Source of the DNA: Listeria monocytogenes ATCC 19117
Lineage (GTDB): Bacteria; Bacillota; Bacilli; Lactobacillales; Listeriaceae
DNA length: 64,000 bases
NCBI RefSeq assembly: GCF_000307025.1
Contig: NC_018584.1
Span: 992,001 to 1,056,000, forward strand
Direction of reading: 5' to 3'
Part shown: positions 53,220 to 62,343 of the stretch, in pieces
How positions within the stretch are numbered: the first letter of the stretch is position 1
How the letters are laid out: every line of letters starts with the position of its first letter
Program-made: the position numbers and the translations under genes
The notes under the pieces: generated by a model
What the model was told of the DNA's origin: nothing
Databases searched by the model: none
Seen by the model: only the letters and a program-made list of their open reading frames with translations

Positions 53220-53831
53220 TTAATAAATTGGTAAGGCTGCGAGTAACAAAAACGCAAAGGTTAGATGCGATAAATATAGCATGAGTAGGCTTGGGCGATA
53301 GGAGTACATGATATTCCATACGAGCGAAGCGACAAAGATACCGATAATCGCTGCAAAGTTGCCACTTGGGAACATCATTACCATACATAGTAACGCTGCA
53401 AAAACATTCGAAAACCAAGGATTGAAATAATGGTTTAATCGTTTTAATACGAAGCCGCGCCAGAAAATTTCTTCTCCAGGGATAATGGCCACGATAAGCA
53501 GTAGCCAAATTATCAAAGAATGCGTCGAATACTTATTAAAAGCAGCTTCTACAGAATTTTCTAGACCGCCTGGCATTACTTTAATAATAAAAGCGCCTAT
53601 GTAAAAAATAATATAAAGGACAATTCCGGAAAAAATACCTGGCAAAATGCCTTTAACGAACGAAAACTCTTTTTTTAAATCATCATTAAAAATCACAAAA
53701 CTAAGTAAAAATAACATCCCAGCTCCATATAAATACCAAAAAACACGTGGGAACTGATATGTTAGTATAACGAGTAGGGCGCATAAAACAAGGCCCAGTA
53801 CAAGTTTATAATCGATCTTGATGCTTTTCAA
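53220..53831 (-). CDS. CPBP (CAAX-type) intramembrane protease
   Basis: 203 residues, about six to seven helices. CPBP motifs: EEIFWRGFVLKRLN (motif 1, about 118-131), FAALLCMVMMFPSGN (motif 2; the usual histidine of the FxxxH pattern is replaced here) and NIMYSYRPSLLMLYLSHLTFAF (motif 3/4). Possible roles: bacteriocin immunity or envelope protein processing. Start TTG 53831 after GAGGTG. Located between clpE and the carotenoid-like pair, with its own leader. Confidence 0.85.
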   Translation of the reverse strand: MKSIKIDYKLVLGLVLCALLVILTYQFPRVFWYLYGAGMLFLLSFVIFNDDLKKEFSFVKGILPGIFSGIVLYIIFYIGAFIIKVMPGGLENSVEAAFNKYSTHSLIIWLLLIVAIIPGEEIFWRGFVLKRLNHYFNPWFSNVFAALLCMVMMFPSGNFAAIIGIFVASLVWNIMYSYRPSLLMLYLSHLTFAFLLLAALPIY

Positions 53832-53976
53832 AATACTTTACACCTCTTCTTAACAAATACTTCTCATACTACTTTAAAACAAATGAAATCGTTTGGCAAC
53901 AATTAAACAAAAGATAAGATAAAAGTTGTGGAATTTAATAAATCCTATATAATGAAAAAATAGGAGTGGTTCATAG

Positions 53977-54768
53977 ATGTTAGAAAAAAACTACAAATTT
54001 TTACTTTGGATTTATATATTCTGGTTTTTAGGTAGCGTTTTGTTAGTATCCTTACACATTATTCCACCAGAGCTAACTGCAGTTCAATCACTATTTTTAG
54101 TATTTACTGGTGTTTTTGCGGCTGTTTTCTTTATTATGCAATATGGTAAATGGCTTGGTTCTGCTATTACGCTACTTATTTTTGTTGTAAGTACATGTAT
54201 TGAATGGATGCAACTAAGTTATACAGATGAATATATTGGTTCAACGTTAGGTGGAAGTGTTTACGGAATTCCTATTACAATGGGCTTTATTTGGGTCGGA
54301 ATGGTTGCCGGGACGCATATTATCGCTCGGGAAATTACATTGAAAATTAATATTGACTGGATTCGTGGAGGTATTTATTCGTTTATCGCAGCAACGATGG
54401 TAATGATTTTTGAGGTTTTAATCGAACCAATTACAATGCAATCAAAACAACTTTACATTACGCAAAACGGCTTCACGATTTTGCAGTTATCTGACTTTAT
54501 TAATTGGTGGCTTTTAGGACTTATTTTACATTTAATGATTTACTTTATTTTGAGTTTAACGGATAGTTGGGAGCGTCTTAAATATCCAGATTTAAAATCA
54601 GAAATTGTCATCGTTTATTGGATTATTATTGCCTTTTTCGTATTTTTGTCCTTTTACCTTGATTTATGGACATCTATTGCGATTATTATCGTTTCTAATA
54701 TTATTTTCACTGCTTGTTATTTTTTCAGTTTGGAAAAAGAAGCGCAGCCTAAAAAGAAATCCGAATGA
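53977..54768 (+). CDS. CruF-like (DUF422) carotenoid hydratase-family membrane protein
   Basis: 263 residues, seven to eight helices. Resembles CruF/DUF422 proteins of carotenoid synthesis: STCIEWMQLSYTDEYIGSTLGGSVYGIPITMGFIWVGMVAGTHIIARE (about 68-115) carries the conserved acidic residues E72 and D80. In carotenogenic bacteria CruF hydrates the end group. It converges on a CrtN-like desaturase gene and the two share a terminator. The pathway is otherwise not visible here, and Listeria is unpigmented, so the real substrate is open. Confidence 0.72.
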   Translation: MLEKNYKFLLWIYIFWFLGSVLLVSLHIIPPELTAVQSLFLVFTGVFAAVFFIMQYGKWLGSAITLLIFVVSTCIEWMQLSYTDEYIGSTLGGSVYGIPITMGFIWVGMVAGTHIIAREITLKINIDWIRGGIYSFIAATMVMIFEVLIEPITMQSKQLYITQNGFTILQLSDFINWWLLGLILHLMIYFILSLTDSWERLKYPDLKSEIVIVYWIIIAFFVFLSFYLDLWTSIAIIIVSNIIFTACYFFSLEKEAQPKKKSE

Positions 54769-54787
54769 TTACTCGGATTTCTTTTCT
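54751..54787. terminator. Shared terminator of the CruF-like and CrtN-like genes
   Basis: AAAAAGAAATCCGA pairs with TCGGATTTCTTTTC; the left arm lies in the end of the CruF-like gene, the right in the other gene. Confidence 0.88.
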
Positions 54788-56235
54788 TTTTGTAAAAATT
54801 TCTGGGTTGCGATTTGCGCATTTTCAATAATAAATGGAAGCGAGCTACCCGACATCGCGCCTGCACCAATTACAAATAAGTTTTTGAATGTAGGCGATTT
54901 TTTGGAGGGATGTAAGTAACCGTGCTGGCGCCATAAATGCTGTAAACCAAAGATCGCGCCGTGTTTAACATGATATTTCTTTTCCCAGTCTATCGGTGTA
55001 ATGATATATTCTTCTTCAATTTGCGATTCTAAATCTGGTAAATCTAACCGTTCTTTGATAGTTTCTAGCACTAATTGACGAAAAGCAGGTGTTTCTTTTT
55101 TCCAATCAATATTACTCGTATTGTTAGGCACAGGAACCATAATTCGAATACTAGAATGATTAATTGGCGCCATTGTATTATCAGTTGCAGAAGGATTAGT
55201 CAAATGTATAGCGATATCCTTAGAGAGGATTTTTTTATGCATTGTATTATGCGCAAATTCTCGATAATTTTCAGGGAAAATAATTGATTGATGCGAAAAA
55301 GGTAACACTGTTTTTAAACCAAGATAAAGGATAAAGGCAGAAGAGGAGTATTCTTTATTGTCCAATTTATCTGGATGCTCATTTGTTAAAGAATAAATGA
55401 AATCTAAATTGGTGAAATAATAATCTGCTTCAATTGTTTTTCCATTGGCAAGAACAGCGCCAGTTATTTCTTTACCATTCGATTCAAATGCTGTCACTTC
55501 GGAATTGAAGAAAAACTTCCCTTTATTTTCTGTAACTACTTGTTGCATCGCTTCGACAATTTTATTTTGCCCACCAATTGGATGAAAGGTTCCATAATAA
55601 TATTCGGAAAAAGGAATAATACTATAAGCAACTGGAATATCCCATGGTGACATGCCTAAATACCGCATCTGTAAGGAAAAAGCGATGCGAAGGTACTTAC
55701 TATTAAAATATCTTGCTAAATCATCCATCAACGATCGTCCAAGTGTCAAACTAGGTATAGCACGCAAAGTTGTAGGGCGGAAAAAATCAAATAAAGAACT
55801 ATAATTAAATTGATTGAGCGGCGAAATATATAGCATTTTTTTCGTGTTTTCTTTCATAAAGCGTTCAAAACCAGCTTCTTCGCCAGGAAAGTAAGTTTGG
55901 ATAACCGCTTTTGTTTCAGATTGATCGCTATAAAGCGGGAAGGTGATATCTTTAAAATAAAGCGTATGAATTGGATTGATTGGTAAAAGCGAAACATAAT
56001 CCAAAATATTACGATTACAATCCATAAAAAGAGAAGTCAAAACATGCGTCATGGTGAGTGCAGAAGGTCCGACATCAAATGAGTATTTACCCATTCTGTG
56101 TAACGCCGTTCTTCCACCAATTCGATCATTTTTTTCATAGATGTTTACTTGATAACCTAGTTGACTTAATAGCATACCGGCCGCCAACCCACCAGGTCCA
56201 GCTCCTATAATGGCAATTTTCTTTTTACTTTCCAA
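54769..56235 (-). CDS. Phytoene desaturase-family (CrtN-like) flavoprotein
   Basis: About 488 residues from TTG 56235. FAD-binding GxGxxG fingerprint IAIIGAGPGGLAAGMLLSQ at the N terminus, GRTALHRMGKYSFDVGPS, SLQMRYLGMSP and the C-terminal GAGAMSGSSLPFI block: the CrtI/CrtN family. Acts on long isoprenoids in known members. The longest frame from ATG 56268 contains the AAAGGAG ribosome site, so TTG 56235 (9 nt from it) is the likely start. Whether it makes a carotenoid in Listeria is unknown. Confidence 0.85.
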   Translation of the reverse strand: MESKKKIAIIGAGPGGLAAGMLLSQLGYQVNIYEKNDRIGGRTALHRMGKYSFDVGPSALTMTHVLTSLFMDCNRNILDYVSLLPINPIHTLYFKDITFPLYSDQSETKAVIQTYFPGEEAGFERFMKENTKKMLYISPLNQFNYSSLFDFFRPTTLRAIPSLTLGRSLMDDLARYFNSKYLRIAFSLQMRYLGMSPWDIPVAYSIIPFSEYYYGTFHPIGGQNKIVEAMQQVVTENKGKFFFNSEVTAFESNGKEITGAVLANGKTIEADYYFTNLDFIYSLTNEHPDKLDNKEYSSSAFILYLGLKTVLPFSHQSIIFPENYREFAHNTMHKKILSKDIAIHLTNPSATDNTMAPINHSSIRIMVPVPNNTSNIDWKKETPAFRQLVLETIKERLDLPDLESQIEEEYIITPIDWEKKYHVKHGAIFGLQHLWRQHGYLHPSKKSPTFKNLFVIGAGAMSGSSLPFIIENAQIATQKFLQKEKKSE

Positions 56236-56270
56236 TTTCAAACGCTCCTTTACCCCGTTTATATACATAT

Positions 56271-56322
56271 AAAAAACGCAAAAATATAGAGCATTATCAC
56301 TCGGAAATGCTTTATTTTTGCG
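56271..56322 (-). terminator. Terminator of the DUF2187 gene
   Basis: Minus strand CGCAAAAATA, AAAGCATT / AATGCTCT, TATTTTTGCG, then TTTTTT: a two-part stem-loop of about 16 pairs. Confidence 0.8.
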
Positions 56323-56345
56323 CGCTTAAAAACTATTCTGTTTTT

Positions 56346-56570
56346 TTATTCTTCTGTTTCTTCTACATTTTCAACTTCATCATCTTCTTCTACAGAATGA
56401 ATAATTTGGTAATTCTTGTGGTTAACCACTGTTTTTTCTTCAATACCTAAATCTTTAAAATTTTCCATATAAGTTAAGTCGACTATAACGGAATTCTCAT
56501 TGAGTTTTTCAACGATTCCTGTAAGGCCATCCTTAAATTCAATAATGTCTCCAACATGTGCTTTTGCCAT
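56346..56570 (-). CDS. DUF2187 (YkvS-like) small protein
   Basis: 74 residues; AHVGDIIEFKDGLTGIVEKLNENSVIVDLTYMENF is a KOW-like beta domain as in B. subtilis YkvS (DUF2187), with an acidic tail (about 55-74). May bind RNA or nucleic acid; unknown function. The ATG 56570 with AAGGAGTG upstream is the start; the longer frame from 56630 has no ribosome site. Confidence 0.88.
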   Translation of the reverse strand: MAKAHVGDIIEFKDGLTGIVEKLNENSVIVDLTYMENFKDLGIEEKTVVNHKNYQIIHSVEEDDEVENVEETEE

Positions 56571-56821
56571 TGTTATCACTCCTTCAATTTTCGGTGTTGC
56601 GTCTATCTTGCTGAAAAAGAATGTATGCATTTTTGAACCTTCCTTAAATTTTGCACTAAAAACCTATTAAAATCAACTATAAGCCATTAAAAAGTGCTAT
56701 TTAATTCAAAACAGAAACAATTTAGAGATAAATTTAAAAAAACGTTCTATTTTTTCTATTTAAAAAGAGCGAAATAAGGTGCTCTGCAAAAAAACATTCT
56801 AAAAAATTTTTAATCAAATAG

Positions 56822-56850
56822 TTGTAACAATAGGTAAAACATGGTACTCT
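56822..56850 (+). promoter_or_regulatory. Promoter of ptsHI
   Basis: TTGTAA (56822-56827), 17 nt, TACTCT (56845-56850). Confidence 0.65.
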
Positions 56851-56874
56851 TTTTAATTGAGGGATAGTCTTTTT

Positions 56875-56893
56875 GGCTGAAGTTTTTTCGGCT
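56875..56893 (+). promoter_or_regulatory. Leader hairpin of ptsH
   Basis: GGCUGAA can pair with UUCGGCU (one G-U pair inside) around GUUUU. Located 45 nt upstream of the ptsH start; may protect the transcript, function unknown. Confidence 0.4.
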
Positions 56894-56936
56894 TAAAAGG
56901 TTACAACAAATTTCTTTACAAAGGAGAATGTAAATT

Positions 56937-57203
56937 ATGGAACAAGCAAGTTTTGTAGTAATCGATGAAACAGGAATTCACGCACGCCCGGCAACTCTAT
57001 TGGTGCAGGCTGCAAGTAAATACAGCTCTGACGTTCAAATTGAATACACTGGCAAAAAAGTAAACCTTAAATCAATCATGGGCGTTATGTCTCTTGGTAT
57101 TGGTAAAGGCGCTGACATTACTATCTACACTGAAGGTAGCGATGAAAAAGAAGCAATTGAAGGACTAACTGAAGTTCTTAAGAAAGAAGGATTGGCTGAA
57201 TAA
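56937..57203 (+). CDS. ptsH: HPr phosphocarrier protein
   Basis: 88 residues. General phosphocarrier of the sugar phosphotransferase system. Active-site His15 in GIHARPAT and the regulatory serine in [16 protein letters not shown] (about S46), target of HPr kinase for catabolite control. Overlaps ptsI by one base (TAATG). Confidence 0.98.
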
Positions 57204-58921
57204 TGGCTAAAGAGTTGAAAGGTATCGCAGCATCTGATGGGATTGCCATTGCGAAAGCTTATCTGCTCGTTGAACCTGATCTTTCCTATGAAAAAACAGA
57301 AGTTACGGATGTTGAGAGTGAAGTAAAGCGTTTTGAAAGCGCGTTAGAAGTTTCTAGAACAGAACTTTCAATGATTCGTGAGAAAGCTGCTAAAGACTTA
57401 GGCGAAGATAAGGCACAAATTTTTGACGCGCATCTTCTAGTGTTAAATGATCCTGAATTAACAGGACCAATTGAAGAAAGTATCAAAAATTCTAAAACGA
57501 ATGCAGAAACAGCTTTACAAGAAACGACAGACATGTTTATTGGTATGTTTGAATCTATGGACAACGAATACATGCGTGAACGTGCAGCGGATATTAAAGA
57601 TGTACGTAAACGTGTTCTTTCTCACTTACTAGGTGTAACTATTCCTAATCCAGCTTTAATTGATGAGGAAGTAGTTGTTGTTGCAGCTGATTTAACGCCT
57701 TCCGATACCGCACAACTTAACCGTAACTTTGTTAAAGGTTTCGTAACGGATATTGGTGGACGTACTTCTCACTCCGCTATTATGGCACGTTCTCTTGAAA
57801 TTCCAGCAGTAGTTGGAACAAAAGAAGTTACTGCTAGCGTAGCGAAAAACGATATTGTTATTATTGATGGTTTGGAAGGTAATGTTATCATCCACCCAAC
57901 AGAAGAACAAATCGCTCACTATGAAAAAATTAAATCTGATTTTGCTTTACAACAAGCAGAATGGGATAAACTTAAAAATGAAAAAACCGTTTCTAAAGAC
58001 GGCGTTCACGTGGAGCTTGCAGCAAACATCGGAACTCCGAATGATTTAGAAGGTGTTATTTCTAACGGTGGGGAAGCAGTTGGACTTTATCGTACAGAAT
58101 TCTTGTACATGGGTCGCGACAATTTCCCAACAGAAGAAGAGCAATTCGAAGCTTATAAAGCAGTAGTTTCCGGAATGGACGGAAAATCTGTGGTTGTTCG
58201 TACATTAGATATCGGTGGCGATAAAACGTTACCATACCTAGAACTTCCTGAAGAAATGAACCCATTCTTAGGATTCCGTGCAATCCGTCTTTGTTTTGCG
58301 AATGAAGAATTATTCCGTACACAACTTCGCGCCTTACTTCGCGCAAGTGTATATGGTAACTTAAAAATTATGTTCCCGATGATTGCAACAGTAAATGAAT
58401 TCCGTCAAGCGCGTGATATTTTACTAGATGAGAAAGCAAAACTAAAAGCTGCTGGAACAGAAGTATCTGATTCCATCGAACTTGGAATTATGATTGAAAT
58501 TCCTGCTGCTGCAGTTCTTGCTGATCAATTTGCGAAAGAAGTTGATTTCTTCTCTATCGGAACAAATGACTTAATTCAGTATACAATGGCCGCAGACCGT
58601 ATGAATGAACGCGTTTCTTACCTTTACCAACCATACAATCCATCCATTTTACGTTTAGTCAAAATGGTTATCGATGCTTCTCATAAAGAGGGCAAATGGA
58701 CTGGTATGTGTGGAGAAATGGCTGGAGATCAAACGGCTGTACCACTTCTTTTAGGCCTAGGCTTAGATGAATTTTCAATGAGTGCTTCAAGCATTCTTAA
58801 ATCTCGTTCGTTAATCAAACGTTTAGATCAATCTGAAATGGTGAAATTAGCGGAAGAAGCTTTAAATAAATCTACAGCAGAAGAAGTTGTAGAATTAGTT
58901 GAAAAATATACTGCAGAATAA
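57203..58921 (+). CDS. ptsI: Enzyme I of the phosphotransferase system
   Basis: 572 residues. Autophosphorylates from phosphoenolpyruvate and passes phosphate to HPr. Active histidine in [11 protein letters not shown] (about 186-196, His190 or so), PEP-binding motifs [10 protein letters not shown] and GFRAIRLC, and the C-terminal GMCGEMAGD cysteine (about 501). Second gene of the ptsHI operon. Confidence 0.97.
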   Translation: MAKELKGIAASDGIAIAKAYLLVEPDLSYEKTEVTDVESEVKRFESALEVSRTELSMIREKAAKDLGEDKAQIFDAHLLVLNDPELTGPIEESIKNSKTNAETALQETTDMFIGMFESMDNEYMRERAADIKDVRKRVLSHLLGVTIPNPALIDEEVVVVAADLTPSDTAQLNRNFVKGFVTDIGGRTSHSAIMARSLEIPAVVGTKEVTASVAKNDIVIIDGLEGNVIIHPTEEQIAHYEKIKSDFALQQAEWDKLKNEKTVSKDGVHVELAANIGTPNDLEGVISNGGEAVGLYRTEFLYMGRDNFPTEEEQFEAYKAVVSGMDGKSVVVRTLDIGGDKTLPYLELPEEMNPFLGFRAIRLCFANEELFRTQLRALLRASVYGNLKIMFPMIATVNEFRQARDILLDEKAKLKAAGTEVSDSIELGIMIEIPAAAVLADQFAKEVDFFSIGTNDLIQYTMAADRMNERVSYLYQPYNPSILRLVKMVIDASHKEGKWTGMCGEMAGDQTAVPLLLGLGLDEFSMSASSILKSRSLIKRLDQSEMVKLAEEALNKSTAEEVVELVEKYTAE

Positions 58922-58930
58922 TATCTGAAT

Positions 58931-58965
58931 AAAGACCTAGACAATTTTGTTGTCTAGGTCTTTTT
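58931..58965 (+). terminator. Terminator of ptsHI
   Basis: AAAGACCTAGACAA pairs perfectly with TTGTCTAGGTCTTT around TTTTG. Confidence 0.93.
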
Positions 58966-58968
58966 ATG

Positions 58969-58997
58969 TTGTGAAATAGCCTCCGCCCAAGTATAAT
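58969..58997 (+). promoter_or_regulatory. SigA promoter of the DUF218 gene
   Basis: TTGTGA (58969-58974), 17 nt, TATAAT (58992-58997). Confidence 0.7.
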
Positions 58998-59033
58998 TGG
59001 AAATACAGTTAGTTTTAAAAGGGGGCAACAAGA

Positions 59034-60068
59034 TTGGTTATCTATCTATTAGCAGGTTTTTTTCTGCTTCTGTTCATTGTCTTGTCGTTTATAGATAGAC
59101 GACGTATTAGCAATGGGATTATTTTGACAATGGCACTATTTTTTTCTGTGCTTTCGGTGGTTTATGCTACTTTTTCAAAAGGGAATGAACTACTCGTCTC
59201 GGTTATGGGGACGGTGTTACTTTTATTAGTTTTACTTATTCCATTTTTTGTTGTAGGGATAGCAACGATGCTCATTGTAAATGGACGATTAATGTTGAAA
59301 CGTGAAGGGCGTAAATTAGCCAATATGCTTCCTTTAATTATTGGTTTAGGCATTTTAGCACTTATTATTACATGGTTCGGTAGTATTTTAAAAACAGGTA
59401 GTCCGATTCTTGGGATTGTGGTAGTTTTTATTGTGGCATTAGTTGGTTATTTTTCCTTTTTATTTTTATCGTTTCTTTTATCGACTTTTCTCTATCAATT
59501 TAATTTCCCAAGATATAATCAAGATTTTCTGATTGTACTAGGAAGTGGTCTGATAGGCGGTGATAGAGTGCCTCCATTGCTTGCTAGTCGGTTGAATCGC
59601 GCTATTAAGTTCTACGACAAGCAATACGCCAAAAAAGGCAAACGAGCTACTTTTATCGTATCTGGTGGACAAGGTGCTAATGAAACTATTTCAGAAGCAG
59701 AAGCGATGCGAGGTTATTTATTAGAAAAAGGCATTGATGAAAATTTTATTATTATGGAAGATCAATCCGTTAATACACTGCAAAATATGAAATTTTCAAA
59801 GGCAAAAATGGATGCAATTATGTCAAACTATAATAGTTTATTTTCAACGAATAATTTTCATTTATTTAGAGCAGGTATTTATGCAAGAAAAGCGGGCTTG
59901 AAGAGTCAAGGGATTGGTGCAAAAACAGCTTTATACTATATGCCTAATGCGTTAATTCGAGAATTTATTGCTATTACTGTAATGTATAAAAAAGTACATA
60001 TGGTCTTACTTGGTTTATTACTATTGTTTTTTGCGTTTTTAGCGATTATAGGTGTTACTTTTAGATAG
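59034..60068 (+). CDS. DUF218 (YdcF/SanA-like) membrane protein
   Basis: 344 residues: four N-terminal helices (about 2-20, 28-45, 50-78, 92-140) and a cytoplasm- or wall-facing DUF218 domain (about 160-315) with VLGSGLIGGDRVPPLLASRLNRAI, IVSGGQGANETISEAEAMRGYL, and the ED-SVNTLQN motif, then a last helix. Family members are linked to vancomycin resistance (SanA) and membrane lipids. Start TTG 59034 after AAAGGGGG. Confidence 0.85.
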   Translation: MVIYLLAGFFLLLFIVLSFIDRRRISNGIILTMALFFSVLSVVYATFSKGNELLVSVMGTVLLLLVLLIPFFVVGIATMLIVNGRLMLKREGRKLANMLPLIIGLGILALIITWFGSILKTGSPILGIVVVFIVALVGYFSFLFLSFLLSTFLYQFNFPRYNQDFLIVLGSGLIGGDRVPPLLASRLNRAIKFYDKQYAKKGKRATFIVSGGQGANETISEAEAMRGYLLEKGIDENFIIMEDQSVNTLQNMKFSKAKMDAIMSNYNSLFSTNNFHLFRAGIYARKAGLKSQGIGAKTALYYMPNALIREFIAITVMYKKVHMVLLGLLLLFFAFLAIIGVTFR

Positions 60069-60080
60069 GAGGTTAGCCTG

Positions 60081-60941
60081 ATGGAGAAAATTGGATTTGT
60101 TGGTACAGGCGTAATGGGTTCGAGTATGGCAGGGCATTTACTGGAGGCTGGTTATGAAGTATTGGTGTATACTCGCACAAAAACAAAAGCAGAAGATTTA
60201 CTTGAAAAAGGAGCACTATGGATAAAAACACCAGGAGAATTGGCTAATAAAGTGGATATATTAATTTCAATGGTTGGTTATCCAAAAGATGTGGAAGAGC
60301 TTTACTTAGGCGAAAATGGCTTTTTAGAAAATTTAGCGGTTGGCACAGTAGCAATCGATATGACAACTTCCTCACCGGCATTAGCTAAAAAAATGGCTGA
60401 ATTTGGCCGTGAAAAAGGAATCGGTGTACTCGATGCTCCTGTTTCAGGTGGCGACATAGGCGCGAAAAATGGCACGCTCGCAATTATGGTAGGAGGATCT
60501 GAAGACGTATTTTTAAAAGTGAAACCAATTTTTGACATTCTTGGTAGCAGTGTGATTCTGCAAGGTGATGCAGGTGCTGGACAACATACCAAAATGGTGA
60601 ATCAAATTGCAATTGCTTCCAACATGATTGGTGTGACTGAAGCGATCATTTATGCGGAGGCGGCTGGACTTAATCCATCAAGTGTTCTCGATTCAATTTC
60701 AGGTGGTGCAGCAGGCAGTTGGTCGCTTGCAAACTTGATTCCACGTGTACTTAAGGATGATTTTTCTCCGGGTTTCTTTATTAAGCATTTTATAAAAGAT
60801 ATGGGAATCGCAATCTCAGAAGCAAAACAAATGGGCTTAGAACTTCCTGGGCTAACTTTAGCTGAAAAAATGTATCAAACGCTAGCTGAACAAGGTTTGA
60901 GTGAAGAAGGGACGCAAGCGCTCATTAAATATTATCGTTAA
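60081..60941 (+). CDS. 3-hydroxyisobutyrate dehydrogenase-family oxidoreductase
   Basis: 286 residues. NAD(P)-binding GFVGTGVMGSSMAGHL at the N terminus, DAPVSGGDIGAKNGTLAIMVGG (about 117-138) and the catalytic lysine in GQHTKMVNQ (about 168-176). Reduces a beta-hydroxy-acid-type substrate; which one is unknown. 12 nt after the DUF218 gene, so in one transcript. Confidence 0.92.
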   Translation: MEKIGFVGTGVMGSSMAGHLLEAGYEVLVYTRTKTKAEDLLEKGALWIKTPGELANKVDILISMVGYPKDVEELYLGENGFLENLAVGTVAIDMTTSSPALAKKMAEFGREKGIGVLDAPVSGGDIGAKNGTLAIMVGGSEDVFLKVKPIFDILGSSVILQGDAGAGQHTKMVNQIAIASNMIGVTEAIIYAEAAGLNPSSVLDSISGGAAGSWSLANLIPRVLKDDFSPGFFIKHFIKDMGIAISEAKQMGLELPGLTLAEKMYQTLAEQGLSEEGTQALIKYYR

Positions 60942-60980
60942 AAAAACATCCACTTAATTTAAGTTAGTGGATGTTTTTTT
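60941..60980. terminator. Bidirectional terminator, dehydrogenase and aminotransferase
   Basis: AAAAAACATCCACTTAA and TTAGTGGATGTTTTTT form a stem; the right side covers the end of the aminotransferase gene. Confidence 0.9.
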
Positions 60981-62124
60981 ATTTTGCTATAAACTGAGCC
61001 ATTCGATCTAATGCTTCAGCAAGATTATTAAAGGAAGTAGCATAAGAAAGACGGAAGTAACGATCGCCTTTTTCGGAAAAAGCATTTCCAGGAACAACTG
61101 CAACCTTGGCTTCTTCAGCAAGTTTTACAGCCCAATCGAAAGCATTTTCGGTTATTTCATCGGGAAGTTTGACGAAGAAGTAAAATGCACCATCTGGCGG
61201 GATGACAGTAAAGCCCATTTTTTCTAGTCGATCTTGAGTGAAATTAGCGCGTGTTTTGTATTCAGTTCGCATTTGAAAAGCATCGTCTTTGCCGTTAGTA
61301 AGAGCTTCTAGTGCTGCTTTTTGGGAAATGGAACTTGCGCAAGTAACCGAATATTGATGGATTTTCAACATTTCTTGTGTAAGGGCTTCTGGTGCAAGTA
61401 AAAAGCCAATTCGCCAACCAATCATTGCGTGAGATTTTGATAAACCGTTGATAACGATTGTCTGCTCTCTTAGTAAAGGCGCAATGCTCACGTGCTCCTC
61501 GTGATAAGTTAATTCACTGTAAATCTCATCAGCAATGACAAAAATACCTGTTTCATTTAGTACTTCTGCTAATGCGAAAAGTTCTTTTTTAGAGAGTGTA
61601 ACACCGGTCGGATTGGATGGATAAGGAATGATAAGTGCTTTAGTTTTTGGTGTGATATGTGCTCGTAATTGTTCAGGTGTTAATTTGAAATTAGTTTCGG
61701 TCGTATCAACTTTAACCGGGTGCGCTCTATTTAACGTAATTAGAGGCTCGTAACCTGGATAAATAGGGTCTGGTAAGATAACTTCATCCCCAGGCTCCAA
61801 AATCGTTTGCAAGGCAACGGAGATAGCCTCTGTAGCGCCGACCGTAACGATAATTTCTTTATTATTATAGGACAAGTCATATTTTTCATGAAAATAAGTG
61901 GAAGCTGCTTCGAGTAATTCTGGCATCCCGGCATTGGGTGTATAGTTGGTGAAATTTTCTTCTATTGCTGAAATGGCCGCTTGTTTGACATGCTCAGGCG
62001 TTGGAAAGTCAGGTTCGCCAAGTGTTAAACGGATCATATCAGGAATACCCGTCACTCGTGTATTAAAAGTTCTGATACCACTTACTTGAATATCGCGTAA
62101 TTCTGGTCGAATAGATTTTGTCAT
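60979..62124 (-). CDS. Class I PLP aminotransferase (PatA-like)
   Basis: 381 residues. Fold-type I aminotransferase; PLP lysine in INGLSKSHAMIGWRIGF (about 228-244), YPSNPTGVT (about 167-175). Close to PatA of Bacillus, where PatA takes part in lysine/diaminopimelate-related transamination; the substrate here is not certain. ATG 62124 follows AAAGGTGA; the GTG at 62133 lies in the ribosome site. Confidence 0.9.
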   Translation of the reverse strand: MTKSIRPELRDIQVSGIRTFNTRVTGIPDMIRLTLGEPDFPTPEHVKQAAISAIEENFTNYTPNAGMPELLEAASTYFHEKYDLSYNNKEIIVTVGATEAISVALQTILEPGDEVILPDPIYPGYEPLITLNRAHPVKVDTTETNFKLTPEQLRAHITPKTKALIIPYPSNPTGVTLSKKELFALAEVLNETGIFVIADEIYSELTYHEEHVSIAPLLREQTIVINGLSKSHAMIGWRIGFLLAPEALTQEMLKIHQYSVTCASSISQKAALEALTNGKDDAFQMRTEYKTRANFTQDRLEKMGFTVIPPDGAFYFFVKLPDEITENAFDWAVKLAEEAKVAVVPGNAFSEKGDRYFRLSYATSFNNLAEALDRMAQFIAK

Positions 62125-62248
62125 TTTCGTCACCTTTCTTTATAAGAAAATCCCGTGAAAATCAGGTGGGAGTAAGCTTCGTGATTTCATTCCATTATAG
62201 CTTAAAAAGGAAGAAAAGCAAAATGTCTGAAAATATACCTAAAAAACC

Positions 62249-62277
62249 TTGCACTTTTATGTAGAATACTATAAGAT
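62249..62277 (+). promoter_or_regulatory. Promoter of the Fur-box gene
   Basis: TTGCAC (62249-62254), 17 nt, TAAGAT (62272-62277). Confidence 0.65.
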
Positions 62278-62283
62278 AGTTTT

Positions 62284-62302
62284 AATAATGATAATCATTT
62301 TC
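62284..62302 (+). promoter_or_regulatory. Fur box
   Basis: AATAATGATAATCATTTTC matches the 19-bp consensus GATAATGATAATCATTATC at 17 positions, placed over the transcription start of the small gene that follows. Confidence 0.88.
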
Positions 62303-62343
62303 AGTTAGAAATGATTACTTCAATGCGGAAGGGGCCACCGGAT

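Larger units (their letters stand above)
56571..56936. other. Gene-free 366 nt between the DUF2187 gene and ptsH
   Basis: AT-rich, no coding sequence seen on either strand. It holds the ptsH promoter (56822-56850), a small leader hairpin (56875-56893), an inverted repeat AGAGC...GCTCT (about 56766-56786) and the leader of the leftward gene. Confidence 0.6.

Noticed and set aside
56766-56786. AGAGC/GCTCT hairpin as a leftward terminator
   Set aside because: A short stem with T run on the minus strand, but no leftward gene upstream of it to end.
62131-62133. GTG start for the PatA-like aminotransferase
   Set aside because: It is part of the AAAGGTGA ribosome site; ATG 62124 is used.
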